Positions 8,537 through 17,421 of a stretch of DNA of 64,000 nucleotides are shown here, piece by piece (the stretch's first letter is position 1; the number at the start of each line of letters is the position of its first letter). This DNA is from Neisseria subflava (GTDB taxonomy: Bacteria; Pseudomonadota; Gammaproteobacteria; Burkholderiales; Neisseriaceae). The notes beneath the pieces were generated by a model. The model saw only the letters and a list, made by a program, of their open reading frames with translations. It was not told the origin of the DNA and ran no database searches. The translations under genes and the position numbers were made by a program. The stretch spans positions 1,240,001 to 1,304,000 of the forward strand of contig NZ_CP039887.1 in the NCBI RefSeq assembly GCF_005221305.1, in the 5' to 3' direction.

Positions 8537-8575
8537 AAAATAAGCCATCACTATTCTTTAGTGATGGCTTATTTT
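8537..8575. terminator. Hairpin terminator
   Basis: AATAAGCCATCAC ... GTGATGGCTTATT with A and T runs on its two sides can act in both directions. It closes the tRNA-Arg/tRNA-Glu transcript on the minus strand. Confidence 0.6.
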
Positions 8576-8583
8576 AAAGTAAC

Positions 8584-8658
8584 TGGCACGCCCACGGGGA
8601 ATCGAACCCCGGTTACCGCCGTGAAAGGGCGATGTCCTAACCGCTAGACGATGGGCGC
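8584..8658 (-). tRNA. tRNA-Glu (TTC)
   Basis: On the minus strand, acceptor GCGCCCA pairs with TGGGCGT, the anticodon loop is CTTTCAC (anticodon TTC), the T loop is GGTTCGATTCC and CCA is encoded. It lies directly downstream of tRNA-Arg. Confidence 0.95.
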
Positions 8659-8670
8659 GGAGATTTTCTG

Positions 8671-8747
8671 TGGCGCACCCGGAGCGATTCGAACGCCCGA
8701 CCCTCTGGTTCGTAGCCAGATACTCTATCCAACTGAGCTACGGGTGC
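8671..8747 (-). tRNA. tRNA-Arg (ACG)
   Basis: The minus strand begins GCACCCGTAGCTCAG. The anticodon arm CTGGCTACGAACCAG gives anticodon ACG, and the gene ends with encoded CCA. It is 12 bases upstream of tRNA-Glu, so the two are probably cotranscribed. Confidence 0.95.
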
Positions 8748-8862
8748 ATCAAGAAAGATTTGTATTATAAAGAGAGGGCTATTTACTGTCAAGCGTTTTA
8801 TTTGGAAAACTTTCAGACAGCGTGTAAAATGCGCATTTGCTATTGAATTTACAGAGAATAAA

Positions 8863-10254
8863 ATGTCAGATTTCGCACGCTGGCCGCTCTTATCCGAAGC
8901 ATTTTCCCGTTTAGGACGGCCTGTGGTCGTGGTGGATTTGGAGACGACCGGTGGAAATTTCTATCAGGACAGGATAACGGAAGTCGCCCTTGTTCGTTTT
9001 GAGCAAGGACGCGCCACACATTACGAGCAATTGGTCAATCCTTGCCGCAGCATTCCCGAATTCGTTGCCAGACTGACCGGGATTCATGATGAAACGGTGA
9101 AAAACGCGCCTGTCTTTGCCAATATTGCAGCCGATTTGTTGCCGCTGTTGCAAGGGGCAGTAGTTGTTGCCCACAACAGCCGCTTTGACTACACCTTCCT
9201 GCGCCACGAGTTTGCCCGTATCCATACTGACTTTGCCGCACCCTCGCTCTGTACGGTGCAGCTGTCTCGCCGTCTCTATCCTGAGTTTTACAAACACAGC
9301 CTCGACAGCATTATCGAACGCACCGGCATTCAGACGGCCAACCGCCACCGCGCCATGACCGATGTTGCCGCATTGTGTGATTATCTCGAATTAAGTCTGG
9401 CAGAAAAAAATCATCAACAATGGGACGAACATGTCCGAGTATTGATGAATCCGAAAATGCTACCCACTTGGCTGCCTGATTCGCTCGCACAACAGCTCTA
9501 TGCCCTGCCCGACAGTTACGGCGTATTGGTTTGGTTTGACCATTTCGGCAAAGCCCAAGCCATTGAAGCACACGAACGCGCATACAGTGAAACCGCCACC
9601 CTGCTGCACAGCAAAAAACTACCGCCGCACATTAAAGCCGCAGCCTCCATCCGTTTTATTCCGGCAGTCGGACAGCTCCATACATTATGGCTCAAAGCCC
9701 AGACCATGCAGGAATACCAACTGATGCCGTCTGAAAAGTCCACATCGTTTTCTACCGTCCGCTTTATCGCTGACGAACACGGCAGCCTTCAAGCACGCAT
9801 CGTCTTGTTAAACAGCGGCACCAAAAATTGGCGCCCTTACGGTTTGTTTGCCCATAAAAAAGCAGCCAAACGCGCTTTGATGCAATGGTCGCAAGAACAC
9901 AGACTCTGCCCAGATTCGCTCAACATTTTGCCGACCAGCTACGCAAAAGGCGAACCCTGCCCTGTCGAGGCCGTCGGAAAATGCAATGGCAACTGCCGCC
10001 AGCTAAACGGTATCAAACATCAAAACCAACGCATTACCGAGCTTGCCGCCCTACTCCCCGTAACCGATTGGGGCAAAGCGCACGAAATTGAAATTACCGA
10101 AACCGATCCCCTGACCGGAAACAGCATTACCCTGCTCTGCGCCGGCGGCGCGTTGGCATTGCCTGATGGCGGCTGGTATTTCGACAGCAGCCTGCCTCTC
10201 GTGATTAAAAACAAATTCAGGCAAGACAAAGAAAATATCCGTTTGATTGCTTAA
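8863..10254 (+). CDS. DnaQ-type 3'-5' exonuclease fused to UvrC/Cho-like region
   Basis: The protein has 463 residues. Residues 19-180 are a DEDDh exonuclease: the first motif is VVVDLETTGG, the second VVAHNSRFDYTFL and the last HRAMTDVAAL. The region from about 200 (LPDSYGVLVWFDHFGK) aligns with the start of a UvrC/Cho GIY-YIG domain, but GIY is YGV and the YIG motif is gone, so nuclease activity there is unlikely. Near residue 367 a C-x7-C-x3-C cluster (CPVEAVGKCNGNC) matches the Cys cluster after GIY-YIG in UvrC. DnaQ-Cho fusions are known in bacteria and are linked to DNA repair; here only the exonuclease half looks intact. The ATG follows GAGAATAAA. Confidence 0.8.
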   Translation: MSDFARWPLLSEAFSRLGRPVVVVDLETTGGNFYQDRITEVALVRFEQGRATHYEQLVNPCRSIPEFVARLTGIHDETVKNAPVFANIAADLLPLLQGAVVVAHNSRFDYTFLRHEFARIHTDFAAPSLCTVQLSRRLYPEFYKHSLDSIIERTGIQTANRHRAMTDVAALCDYLELSLAEKNHQQWDEHVRVLMNPKMLPTWLPDSLAQQLYALPDSYGVLVWFDHFGKAQAIEAHERAYSETATLLHSKKLPPHIKAAASIRFIPAVGQLHTLWLKAQTMQEYQLMPSEKSTSFSTVRFIADEHGSLQARIVLLNSGTKNWRPYGLFAHKKAAKRALMQWSQEHRLCPDSLNILPTSYAKGEPCPVEAVGKCNGNCRQLNGIKHQNQRITELAALLPVTDWGKAHEIEITETDPLTGNSITLLCAGGALALPDGGWYFDSSLPLVIKNKFRQDKENIRLIA

Positions 10255-10258
10255 AACA

Positions 10259-10291
10259 AGGCCGTCTGAAAACCAAATTTTCAGACGGCCT
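10259..10291. terminator. Inverted AG-DUS pair
   Basis: AGGCCGTCTGAA and its complement form a hairpin just after the exonuclease gene. Confidence 0.7.
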
Positions 10292-10452
10292 ATTGTGAAT
10301 AATTTGCCGCTTTATTCCCCAAATAAAAATCTGCCTAAATTTTAATCAGAACTTATTTTTATAATAGCAATCAAATACTAAACCAATTTATACACAAGCT
10401 GTTCACACAATTTTCAATGAAAGCTGTGTATACCCAACCCAACGAGTAAATC

Positions 10453-11244
10453 ATGAACAACCCTGAAATCATCTTCTTTGACATCGACGACACCCTCTAC
10501 CGAAAATACACAGATACCCTGCGTCCTTCGGTTGCCCAAGCCATGCGCGCATTAAAAGCCAAAGGCATTTTGACTGCCATTGCCACCGGCCGTCCTGAAG
10601 CCGCCATTCCCGCCAAAGTCAAAGCCTTGATTCAAGAATGCGGTATCGACATGCTCGTTACAATCAACGGCCAATATATTTCCTTTCGCGGCGAACCCCT
10701 GCAAAGCTACCCTTTGGACATTGCCGACATCGAAACCGCCATCAACCTGCTTGAACAACATAAAATAGACTACGCATTCGTCAACAACCAAGAAATTGCC
10801 GTTTCCTCCCATTCTCCGCGCGTTGTCGAAGGCTTATCGCATATCCTGCCCAACTTCCTGACGGACAAAGAATATTTCCGCAAACAACCTGTTTATCAAA
10901 TGTTGGTCTTTGTGGACAAGGAAGAAGAAAAAATCCTGCAACCGCTGACCCAGCAACACGGCTTCAAATTCGCCCGCTGGCATGAATATGCTGTAGACCT
11001 GCTGCGCAAAGAAGGTTCAAAAGCACGGGGCATCGCACATGCAGTGGAAAAACTGGGCATTGATATGAGTAAAGTAATGGCATTCGGCGACAGCTTCAAC
11101 GACTTGGAAATGCTGTCAACCGTCGGCTTTGGTGTTGCTATGGGCAATGGCGAAGAAGCAGCCAAAGCGGCCGCACAATTCGTCTGTCCAAGTGTTGATG
11201 AAGACGGCGTATTGCGCGGCTTGCAAGAATTGGGCGTCATTTAA
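10453..11244 (+). CDS. Cof-type HAD-superfamily phosphatase
   Basis: The protein has 263 residues and is a HAD hydrolase with the large C2-type cap seen in Cof/YidA sugar-phosphate and nucleotide phosphatases. Motif I is FFDIDDTLYR (nucleophile Asp10, acid/base Asp12), motif II IATGR, and motif IV MAFGDSFNDLEML near residue 210. Lys at the start of KEGSKARG serves as motif III. The substrate cannot be read from sequence. It stands alone between two DUS terminators and is probably monocistronic. Confidence 0.85.
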   Translation: MNNPEIIFFDIDDTLYRKYTDTLRPSVAQAMRALKAKGILTAIATGRPEAAIPAKVKALIQECGIDMLVTINGQYISFRGEPLQSYPLDIADIETAINLLEQHKIDYAFVNNQEIAVSSHSPRVVEGLSHILPNFLTDKEYFRKQPVYQMLVFVDKEEEKILQPLTQQHGFKFARWHEYAVDLLRKEGSKARGIAHAVEKLGIDMSKVMAFGDSFNDLEMLSTVGFGVAMGNGEEAAKAAAQFVCPSVDEDGVLRGLQELGVI

Positions 11245-11258
11245 ACCATCAAATCAAA

Positions 11259-11287
11259 AGGCCGTCTGAACATTTTTCAGACGGCCT
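11259..11287. terminator. Inverted AG-DUS pair
   Basis: The hairpin lies between the converging HAD phosphatase and DUF2788-like genes and can serve both. Confidence 0.7.
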
Positions 11288-11310
11288 TGTTCTATCTGTA
11301 AACTTTCTGC

Positions 11311-11517
11311 TTACTTCGGCAATACCAAAAAGCTAATCAGCAACTCTTTAAATACGAATCCAAACACACCCAAGCCCAAAACCAAGAAGAGCATGGCGAT
11401 ACCGAATTTGCCGGCTTTGGATTCTTTACCCAAGTTCCAAACAATAAAGCCCAAAAAGATAATCAGGCCGCTCAGTAGGATTTTCATTGCCCATGAGGCA
11501 AATTCTGCTTCAGTCAT
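11311..11517 (-). CDS. Small inner-membrane protein, DUF2788-like
   Basis: The 68-residue protein has two predicted membrane helices, about residues 10-28 and 37-62, joined by a short basic loop (GKESKAGKFG). The start MTEAEFASWAMKILLSG resembles neisserial DUF2788 proteins. No function is known. The gene has its own DUS terminator downstream and is read in the same direction as metZ, from which it is separated by a DUS pair. Confidence 0.65.
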   Translation of the reverse strand: MTEAEFASWAMKILLSGLIIFLGFIVWNLGKESKAGKFGIAMLFLVLGLGVFGFVFKELLISFLVLPK

Positions 11518-11555
11518 ATTCTTTCCTTGTATGATTCAGATGTGTGTTCATAAAC

Positions 11556-11588
11556 TTCAGACGGCCTTATCGCAACAGGCCGTCTGAA
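11556..11588. terminator. Outward-facing AG-DUS pair after metZ
   Basis: TTCAGACGGCCT and AGGCCGTCTGAA flank TATCGCAAC and form a stem just downstream of metZ on the minus strand. Confidence 0.6.
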
Positions 11589-11603
11589 ATATCTTTTTTA
11601 AAC

Positions 11604-12773
11604 TTATTTGTTCAAGACTTGCTTCAAATCTTCAATCAAATCGTCAACGTATTCCAAGCCGACAGACAGGCGCACCAAGCCCGGGCGGATATTGGCAGCA
11701 AGTTTTTCTTCAGGCTGCATACGGCCGTGGGTCGTTGTCCACGGGTGGGTGATGGTTGAGCGCACGTCGCCGAGGTTGGCAGTACGGGAAAAGAGTTCTA
11801 CGCCATCCACGATTTTCCATGCCGTTTCTTGGTCTGCAACTTCAAAGCCGATGACGATGCCGCCGCCGGTTTGCTGTTTACGGATCAGTTCAGCTTGCGG
11901 ATGGTCGGGCAAACCGGTGTAGTACACGGCTTGGACTTGCGGCTGTTGTTGCAGCCATTGGGCGATTTTTAACGCATTATCAAACTGTTTTTCCATACGC
12001 AGCGACAGGGTTTCCACGCCGCTCAACAGCTGCCATGCGTTAAACGGAGACATCGCCAAACCGCAAGAGTTGCAATATACGGCCACTTGCGTCATCAATT
12101 CTTCCGAACCGGCTAACACACCACCCATCACGCGGCCGTGACCGTCAATCGCTTTGGTTGCGGAAGACACGGAAATATCCGCACCGTATTTCAAAGGCTG
12201 CGAACCGGCTGGCGACAAGAGGCTGTTGTCCACCACCAAAAGCGCGCCGATACTGTGTGCCAGTTCTGCCAACGCTTCCAAGTCGGCAACTTCGCCCAAA
12301 GGGTTGGACGGGGTTTCCAAGAAAAACAGTTTGGTATTGGGCTTGATTGCCGCTTTCCATTCATCTACATCAACCGGCGATACATGGCTGACCTCGATGC
12401 CGAACTTAGTTACGATATTATTGATAAAACCGACAGTCGTACCAAACAGACTGCGGCTGGAAATAACATGATCACCGGCTTGCAAGAAGGTAAAGAACGC
12501 GGCCTGAACCGCAGACATACCGGTCGAAGTGGCTACCGCGCGCTCTGCGCCTTCCAATGCAGCAATGCGTTTCTCAAAGGCGGCGATGGTCGGGTTGGCG
12601 GTACGGGTATAGGTAAAACCTTTGATTTTTTTGGAAAACAAATCGGCGGCGTGTTGGGCGTTTTCCCACATGAAGCTGCTGGTCAAAAACAGAGCCTGAT
12701 TGTGTTCATAATATTCGGTTTGCTCTTTGCCACTACGGATGGCAAGCGTTTGCGGATGAAGTTTTTTGCTCAT
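11604..12773 (-). CDS. metZ: O-succinylhomoserine sulfhydrylase
   Basis: The protein has 389 residues and belongs to the PLP-dependent Cys/Met metabolism family (MetB/MetC/MetZ). The PLP lysine is Lys207 in SVSSATKAIDGHGR. Other family motifs are TRTANPTIAAFEKRIAALEG and the C-terminal RLSVGLEYVDDLIEDL. It joins O-succinylhomoserine and sulfide to form homocysteine in direct-sulfurylation methionine synthesis. The call as MetZ rather than MetB or MetC rests on overall resemblance to neisserial and pseudomonad MetZ. It is flanked by non-methionine genes and is probably transcribed alone. Confidence 0.85.
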   Translation of the reverse strand: MSKKLHPQTLAIRSGKEQTEYYEHNQALFLTSSFMWENAQHAADLFSKKIKGFTYTRTANPTIAAFEKRIAALEGAERAVATSTGMSAVQAAFFTFLQAGDHVISSRSLFGTTVGFINNIVTKFGIEVSHVSPVDVDEWKAAIKPNTKLFFLETPSNPLGEVADLEALAELAHSIGALLVVDNSLLSPAGSQPLKYGADISVSSATKAIDGHGRVMGGVLAGSEELMTQVAVYCNSCGLAMSPFNAWQLLSGVETLSLRMEKQFDNALKIAQWLQQQPQVQAVYYTGLPDHPQAELIRKQQTGGGIVIGFEVADQETAWKIVDGVELFSRTANLGDVRSTITHPWTTTHGRMQPEEKLAANIRPGLVRLSVGLEYVDDLIEDLKQVLNK

Positions 12774-12916
12774 TTATTCTCCAATCTACTGTGTATTCCA
12801 ATGGACGGAACAATATTTTCCGTCTGTTTAACTTGTTAACATTTTGCGCCGATTTCTACCATCTTTCAAGCCGAAGGCCGTGTTTCGGGCCGTCTGAAAA
12901 AACAGGAAAACCGTTT

Positions 12917-13438
12917 TTACTGATAAAGGCGGCCATCGTGTTTCAACCAGCCGTCAGTATGCCGACCTGACGGGTCATGGTGCGTCCAATGGATAACACC
13001 GCCCTGCTCCGACCATTCGTATTCGCCGTAAAATGCTACTTTATCGCCTTTTTTCAAACCCTTAATCTTATCGGCAAGGTCGATATTGTGTGCCACCAAA
13101 AGCGTTTGACCGCTGGAAAGTTTCAAGATAAAACGTTGATGGCGCGTGCCTTTGTTGTCATCCGGCAGGGTTTTCCATACCGTGCCCTCGCCCTCAACCT
13201 GAATATCGCTTTGTTCGTTTTCAAACGCCTGTTTCAAAACTGCTTCGGCTGATTCTTTGTCCGAACCGATTTGCTGCTGAACTGTATCAGCATTCTTTTT
13301 GCCCGCATTATTTTGTTTTTGAACGGCTTCTATTTTCTGCTGATTCTGCGATTGTACCGGCTGCTTGTTTTGCATTTTGTTATAGGCAAATACGACAACC
13401 AAAGCAATCAGCAATACAATGATTTTATTTTTATTCAT
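12917..13438 (-). CDS. DUF3465 membrane-anchored protein
   Basis: The start is set at 13438 (MNKNKIIVLLIALVVVFAY); an upstream in-frame ATG would add 13 residues before the membrane anchor. A hydrophobic segment at residues 4-20 is followed by a Gln/Lys-rich linker to about residue 80. The C-terminal domain, with GTRHQRFILKLSSGQTLLVAHNIDLADK and ending WTHHDPSGRHTDGWLKHDG, matches DUF3465, a small OB-fold-like domain of unknown role. The product is probably periplasmic and tethered to the inner membrane. Confidence 0.75.
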   Translation of the reverse strand: MNKNKIIVLLIALVVVFAYNKMQNKQPVQSQNQQKIEAVQKQNNAGKKNADTVQQQIGSDKESAEAVLKQAFENEQSDIQVEGEGTVWKTLPDDNKGTRHQRFILKLSSGQTLLVAHNIDLADKIKGLKKGDKVAFYGEYEWSEQGGVIHWTHHDPSGRHTDGWLKHDGRLYQ

Positions 13439-13566
13439 AACAATCTCAAAAAAAATGCCCGATTCTGCATCGGGCATATCAACTATTTAGAAAGGATATT
13501 TATCACGAAAACGTGAGCCGCTATTATACACGCTTCGTAATATTTTAAGGGAAATTTATGCCAAAA

Positions 13567-13591
13567 GCCGTCTAAAATTTTCAGACGGCCT
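13567..13591. terminator. Degenerate DUS hairpin
   Basis: GCCGTCTAAAA pairs with TTTTCAGACGGC, one base away from a full DUS pair, just downstream of the 266-residue gene. Confidence 0.55.
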
Positions 13592-13597
13592 GGATAC

Positions 13598-14398
13598 TCA
13601 ACGGCGATATTTCATTTCAGTCTTCATATCGTCCAAAATACGTTTGACGTTGTGTTCCAACACATCCTCCACCAAGCCCGGTGCCTGCTCGTTCAGCATT
13701 TGCTGCAACTGGTAAGTGAACAAGGCCATTTGTTTTTGCACGGCAATCCGAATCATGCCATTGACTGCATCGGCCACATGGGGGCGCAAACGCTTAATCA
13801 GGCGCTCGGTCAACTCTTTTTCAGAAACGCAGAATACTTCCCGACGGCCAATCGCTTGCGGGTTCAATACATTGATATGGACATTGATGGCCGGTTCTTG
13901 TTCAAGGCCGTCTGAAACCGCCTCTTCAGCCGCTTCCGCATCATCATTTTCCGGTTTTTTAGTTTCTTCCACTTCAGGCACATCAAAATCTACCGCACCT
14001 GATTTCGGATTCAGTCTGACGGTACGCGTTGATTCGATATGACGCTCTGAAGCCGCAGCCTGCAATGCCGATTGCGCGCTCAACCAGTTGTCCTGCAAAA
14101 CCACCATCGCATCGGTTTCCACTGCTTCGCCCTCGTCAGCCAAAGCAGTATTGTGCTCCAACTGCCAACGGTACAAATACTCTTCCAATACTTTTTCACG
14201 ATTGTCAGCATCCAACTTATATTCTTTTTTAGGCGCGGTTTTGGACGCGGCATCGACAGCTTCGTTCGATTTTTTGACCAATGGCGCATGAGTCGGCACG
14301 GTATTAAATTGTCGTGCCTGACGCAATCTTTCCAGGCGTTTTTCCCAATTCAGGTCTTCTTCCTCGAGGGATGTGGGGTCAAGACGGTTGTTTTCCAT
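13598..14398 (-). CDS. Hypothetical protein with acidic linker and helical C-terminus
   Basis: The protein has 266 residues with no signal peptide or membrane segment. The N-terminal 35 residues are charged and helical (LEEEDLNWEKRLERLRQARQ). The middle, about 125-175, is an acidic low-complexity linker. The last 75 residues form amphipathic helices (TERLIKRLRPHVADAVNGM ... VEDVLEHNVKRILDDMK). That acidic-linker-plus-C-terminal-helix layout resembles polar organiser proteins such as PopZ, but sequence similarity is too weak for a call. It is cytoplasmic and monocistronic. Confidence 0.6.
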   Translation of the reverse strand: MENNRLDPTSLEEEDLNWEKRLERLRQARQFNTVPTHAPLVKKSNEAVDAASKTAPKKEYKLDADNREKVLEEYLYRWQLEHNTALADEGEAVETDAMVVLQDNWLSAQSALQAAASERHIESTRTVRLNPKSGAVDFDVPEVEETKKPENDDAEAAEEAVSDGLEQEPAINVHINVLNPQAIGRREVFCVSEKELTERLIKRLRPHVADAVNGMIRIAVQKQMALFTYQLQQMLNEQAPGLVEDVLEHNVKRILDDMKTEMKYRR

Positions 14399-14560
14399 AA
14401 TAATCTCGTTTTTTCATTTTTATTGTGAACCGCATTCAAGCCTAAAATCACTTGAAATACGGCCGATGGTTGGACATATCCGGCAAGCCGGCACAAGCGT
14501 CACATTTTAATATTAATTCGCTATATAATCACTATTTTATTTAATACCCAAGGATACATC

Positions 14561-14812
14561 ATGAGTAGCATCGAACAACGCCTCGAATATCTGGAAGAGG
14601 CCAACGACGCTTTGCGTATGCAAAACCACGTCCTCGCCACCGCACTCAAAGGCCTCATCCGCTCCCTACCCTCCGACATGGCCAACGATGCCGTAGAATC
14701 CATCCAGCTTGCCTTTGAAGACGCGTTGGCGGAATTAAGCTACGAAGACAGCCCGCACACCGACCTCTTCCATGACGTAACCTACGCATTTTTCCGAGAA
14801 AAAGACCACTAA
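14561..14812 (+). CDS. Hypothetical small acidic protein
   Basis: The 83-residue protein begins MSSIEQRLEYLEEANDALRM, a short coiled-coil helix with a leucine heptad, followed by an Asp/Glu-rich helical part. There are no membrane segments. An ATG with AAGGA eight bases upstream and a good -10 (TATAAT) at about 14523 support expression. I do not recognise the family. Confidence 0.6.
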   Translation: MSSIEQRLEYLEEANDALRMQNHVLATALKGLIRSLPSDMANDAVESIQLAFEDALAELSYEDSPHTDLFHDVTYAFFREKDH

Positions 14813-14888
14813 TTTCAGCTAGTTTGTTCACAAAATTATGCTAAACTAAGATTTTATCCGTTAACATTTTATTAAGAAAGCACATATC

Positions 14889-15692
14889 ATGAACATGAAA
14901 AAATGGCTGGCCACTGCCCTCGCTTGTTCCGCCCTTGCCCTGACTGCCTGCGGCGGTCAAAGCAATAATGCCTCTGCTCCTGCCGATAAAGTGTACCGTG
15001 TCGGCTCCAATGCCGAGTTTGCCCCATTTGAATCTTTGGATTCTGCAGGCAAAGTGGAAGGTTTTGACGTTGACTTGATGAACGCCATGGCTAAAGCCGG
15101 CAACTTCAAAGTCGAATTCAAACACCAGCCATGGGAAAGCCTCTTCCCTTCTCTGAACAACGGCGACGTGGACATCGTTATGTCCGGCGTAACCATCACT
15201 GACGATCGCAAACAAAGCATGCTCTTCAGCGATCCATACTTTGAAATCACCCAAGTTGTCCTCGTTCCAAAAGGCAAAAAAGTGGCCTCTTCCGAAGACC
15301 TGAAAAACATGGCCAAAGTCGGCGTGGTAACCGGCTACACCGGCGACTTCTCCGTTTCCAAACTCTTGGGCAACGACAATCCGAAAATCGCCCGCTTTGA
15401 AAGCGTTCCTCTGATTATTAAAGAATTGGAAAACGGCGGTCTGGATTCCGTAGTCAGCGACAGCGCAGTCATTGCCAACTATGTGAAAAACAACCCGACT
15501 AAAGGCTTGGATTTCATCTCCCTGCCTGACTTCACCATCGAAAACTACGGTATCGCTGCACGCAAAGGCGACGAAGCAACCATCAAAATGTTGAACGATG
15601 CGCTGAAAAAAGTACGCGAAAGTGGCGAATACGACAAAATTTACGCCAAATACTTTGCTAAAGAAGGCGAAAAAACCGAAGCAGCCAAATAA
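14889..15692 (+). CDS. Amino-acid ABC transporter substrate-binding lipoprotein
   Basis: The protein has 267 residues. The lipobox ALTAC places the lipidated Cys at 21. The mature part is a family 3 periplasmic binding protein: YRVGSNAEFAPFES, GFDVDLMNAMAKAGN, the VMSGVTITDDRKQSMLFSDPY signature and VGVVTGYTGD. It should capture a polar or basic amino acid for an ABC permease encoded elsewhere; no permease or ATPase gene adjoins it. Neisserial homologues are annotated as basic or polar amino-acid-binding proteins. A DUS hairpin follows. Confidence 0.85.
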   Translation: MNMKKWLATALACSALALTACGGQSNNASAPADKVYRVGSNAEFAPFESLDSAGKVEGFDVDLMNAMAKAGNFKVEFKHQPWESLFPSLNNGDVDIVMSGVTITDDRKQSMLFSDPYFEITQVVLVPKGKKVASSEDLKNMAKVGVVTGYTGDFSVSKLLGNDNPKIARFESVPLIIKELENGGLDSVVSDSAVIANYVKNNPTKGLDFISLPDFTIENYGIAARKGDEATIKMLNDALKKVRESGEYDKIYAKYFAKEGEKTEAAK

Positions 15693-15715
15693 TCCGGTTT
15701 GACTTCTTAAACTAA

Positions 15716-15744
15716 AGGCCGTCTGAAAATTTTTCAGACGGCCT
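15716..15744. terminator. Inverted AG-DUS pair
   Basis: The stem AGGCCGTCTGAAAA/TTTTCAGACGGCCT with a short loop and T run lies downstream of the amino-acid-binding lipoprotein. Confidence 0.75.
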
Positions 15745-15822
15745 TTAATCTGGTTAACTCAATTAAACGCAAGCACCCCCCTATAATCCGCTTGTTTTTA
15801 TCCTTCAAATGAAAGACACGCC

Positions 15823-16059
15823 ATGATCAAATCCGTTATCCTCAGTCTCGCTGCCGCAACTGCTTTAGCCGCCTGCTCCGCTTCTGAAAAACAAGAATCT
15901 CCTATCGGCATGGCCAATCCGGCTTCCGAATTCTGCCTCAAACAAGGCGGCAAATCCAAAATCAAAAAAGCTAAAGACGGTGGCGAATACGGCGTGTGCC
16001 ACTTGCCTGACGGTAAAGTCGTTGAAGAATGGGAATATTTCCGTCAGCACAACAAATAA
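15823..16059 (+). CDS. DUF333 lipoprotein
   Basis: The 78-residue protein has the lipobox ALAAC (Cys18). The mature part is a single DUF333 domain: MANPASEFCLKQGGK, then GGEYGVCHLPDGKVVEEWEYFR, with two conserved cysteines (35 and 56) likely to form a disulfide. DUF333 proteins are small haemolysin-like or protease-inhibitor-like periplasmic lipoproteins of unclear role. It converges on serS across a shared DUS hairpin. Confidence 0.8.
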   Translation: MIKSVILSLAAATALAACSASEKQESPIGMANPASEFCLKQGGKSKIKKAKDGGEYGVCHLPDGKVVEEWEYFRQHNK

Positions 16060-16076
16060 TTGTTCAATCATATAAA

Positions 16077-16107
16077 AGGCCGTCTGAAACCAAGTTTCAG
16101 ACGGCCT
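16077..16107. terminator. Inverted AG-DUS pair between converging genes
   Basis: The hairpin with A and T runs on either side can terminate both the DUF333 gene and serS. Confidence 0.75.
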
Positions 16108-16125
16108 TTTTCTTTTAAACAGCGA

Positions 16126-17421
16126 TTATTTTATTTCCAATTTGGTCACGCCGCCCATATAAGGTTGCAACGCAGCAGGAACATTAATGCTGCCGTCGGC
16201 GTTTTGATGGTTTTCCAAAACCGCCACCAAAGTACGGCCGACAGCCAAGCCTGAGCCGTTCAAAGTATGCACCAAACGGTTTTTACCGTTTTCATCTTTG
16301 AAACGCGCTTTCATGCGACGAGCTTGGAAATCTTCGCAGTTGGAGCAGCTGGAAATTTCGCGGTAAGTATTTTGCGCAGGAACCCAAACTTCCAAGTCGT
16401 AGGTCTTGGTTGCGCCGAAACCCATGTCGCCGGTACACAAAGTAATCACACGGTATGGCAGTTCCAACGCTTTCAAAATATTTTCAGCGTGTCCGACCAT
16501 TTCTTCCAGCGCTTCGTATGATTTTTCCGGATGAACGATTTGCACCATTTCCACTTTGTCGAATTGGTGTTGGCGAATCAAACCGCGCACGTCTTTACCG
16601 TATGCGCCCGCTTCGGAACGGAAACATGGGGAATGCGCAGTCAATTTCAACGGCAAATCGCTGCCGGCCACGATGCTGTCGGCAACGGTATTGGTCAGCG
16701 TTACTTCAGCGGTCGGAATCAGATATTGCGTTTTCTTGCTCTCGTCGCCGCCGCGGGTAACGTGGAACAAATCTTCTGCAAATTTAGGCAGTTGGCCTGT
16801 GCCTTGCAGGGTAGTGTCATCCACAATATAAGGCGTGTAATGCTCGGTATAGCCGTGTTTCAGCGTGTGCGTATCGAGCATGAATTGCGCCAGTGCGCGG
16901 TGCAGACGGGCGATTTGGCCTTTCATCACGGTAAAGCGCGCGCCGGAAAGTTTCGCGCCGCCTTCAAAATCCAAGCCCAAAGGCTCGCCCAAATCAACAT
17001 GGTCTTTGATTTCAAAGTCAAATTCGCGCGGCGTGCCGACTTTGCGGACTTCGACGTTTTCGGTTTCGTCTTTACCGACGGGCACGCTTTCGTGAGGCAG
17101 GTTGGGAATACTCAACAACCATGCGTCCAATTCCTTCTGAACGGCATCCAAATCAGCAGCGGCCTGCTCCAAATCCGCCTTGATTTGAGCAACCTGATCC
17201 ATCGCAGCTTGAGCCTCTTCGTGTTTGCCTTGGCCTTTCAACGCACCGATCTGCTTGGAAATACTGTTGCGAGAAGCCTGCAACTCTTCTGTTTTCACTT
17301 GAACGGCTTTGCGTTGTTCTTCCAAAGCGTTAAAACGCGCGGTATCAAACTCGTAACCGCGGGCGGCCAAACGTTCGGCAACTGCGGCGGTATTGCTGCG
17401 GAGCAATTGGATGTCTAACAT
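16126..17421 (-). CDS. serS: Seryl-tRNA synthetase
   Basis: The protein has 431 residues, the usual length. Residues 1-110 form the antiparallel coiled-coil arm that grips the tRNA-Ser long arm. The class II catalytic core follows: motif 2 CFRSEAGAYGKDVRGLIRQHQF and motif 3 NGSGLAVGRTLVAVLENHQ. The product charges tRNA-Ser and the tRNA-Sec precursor with serine in the cytoplasm. The ATG at 17421 is directly preceded, on its strand, by AACGAGAGAAA as ribosome-binding region. Confidence 0.97.
   Translation of the reverse strand: MLDIQLLRSNTAAVAERLAARGYEFDTARFNALEEQRKAVQVKTEELQASRNSISKQIGALKGQGKHEEAQAAMDQVAQIKADLEQAAADLDAVQKELDAWLLSIPNLPHESVPVGKDETENVEVRKVGTPREFDFEIKDHVDLGEPLGLDFEGGAKLSGARFTVMKGQIARLHRALAQFMLDTHTLKHGYTEHYTPYIVDDTTLQGTGQLPKFAEDLFHVTRGGDESKKTQYLIPTAEVTLTNTVADSIVAGSDLPLKLTAHSPCFRSEAGAYGKDVRGLIRQHQFDKVEMVQIVHPEKSYEALEEMVGHAENILKALELPYRVITLCTGDMGFGATKTYDLEVWVPAQNTYREISSCSNCEDFQARRMKARFKDENGKNRLVHTLNGSGLAVGRTLVAVLENHQNADGSINVPAALQPYMGGVTKLEIK

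Noticed and set aside
16531..17418. A 295-codon frame antisense to serS
   Set aside because: The serS motifs on the minus strand are complete; the opposite frame is a codon-bias shadow with no start signal.
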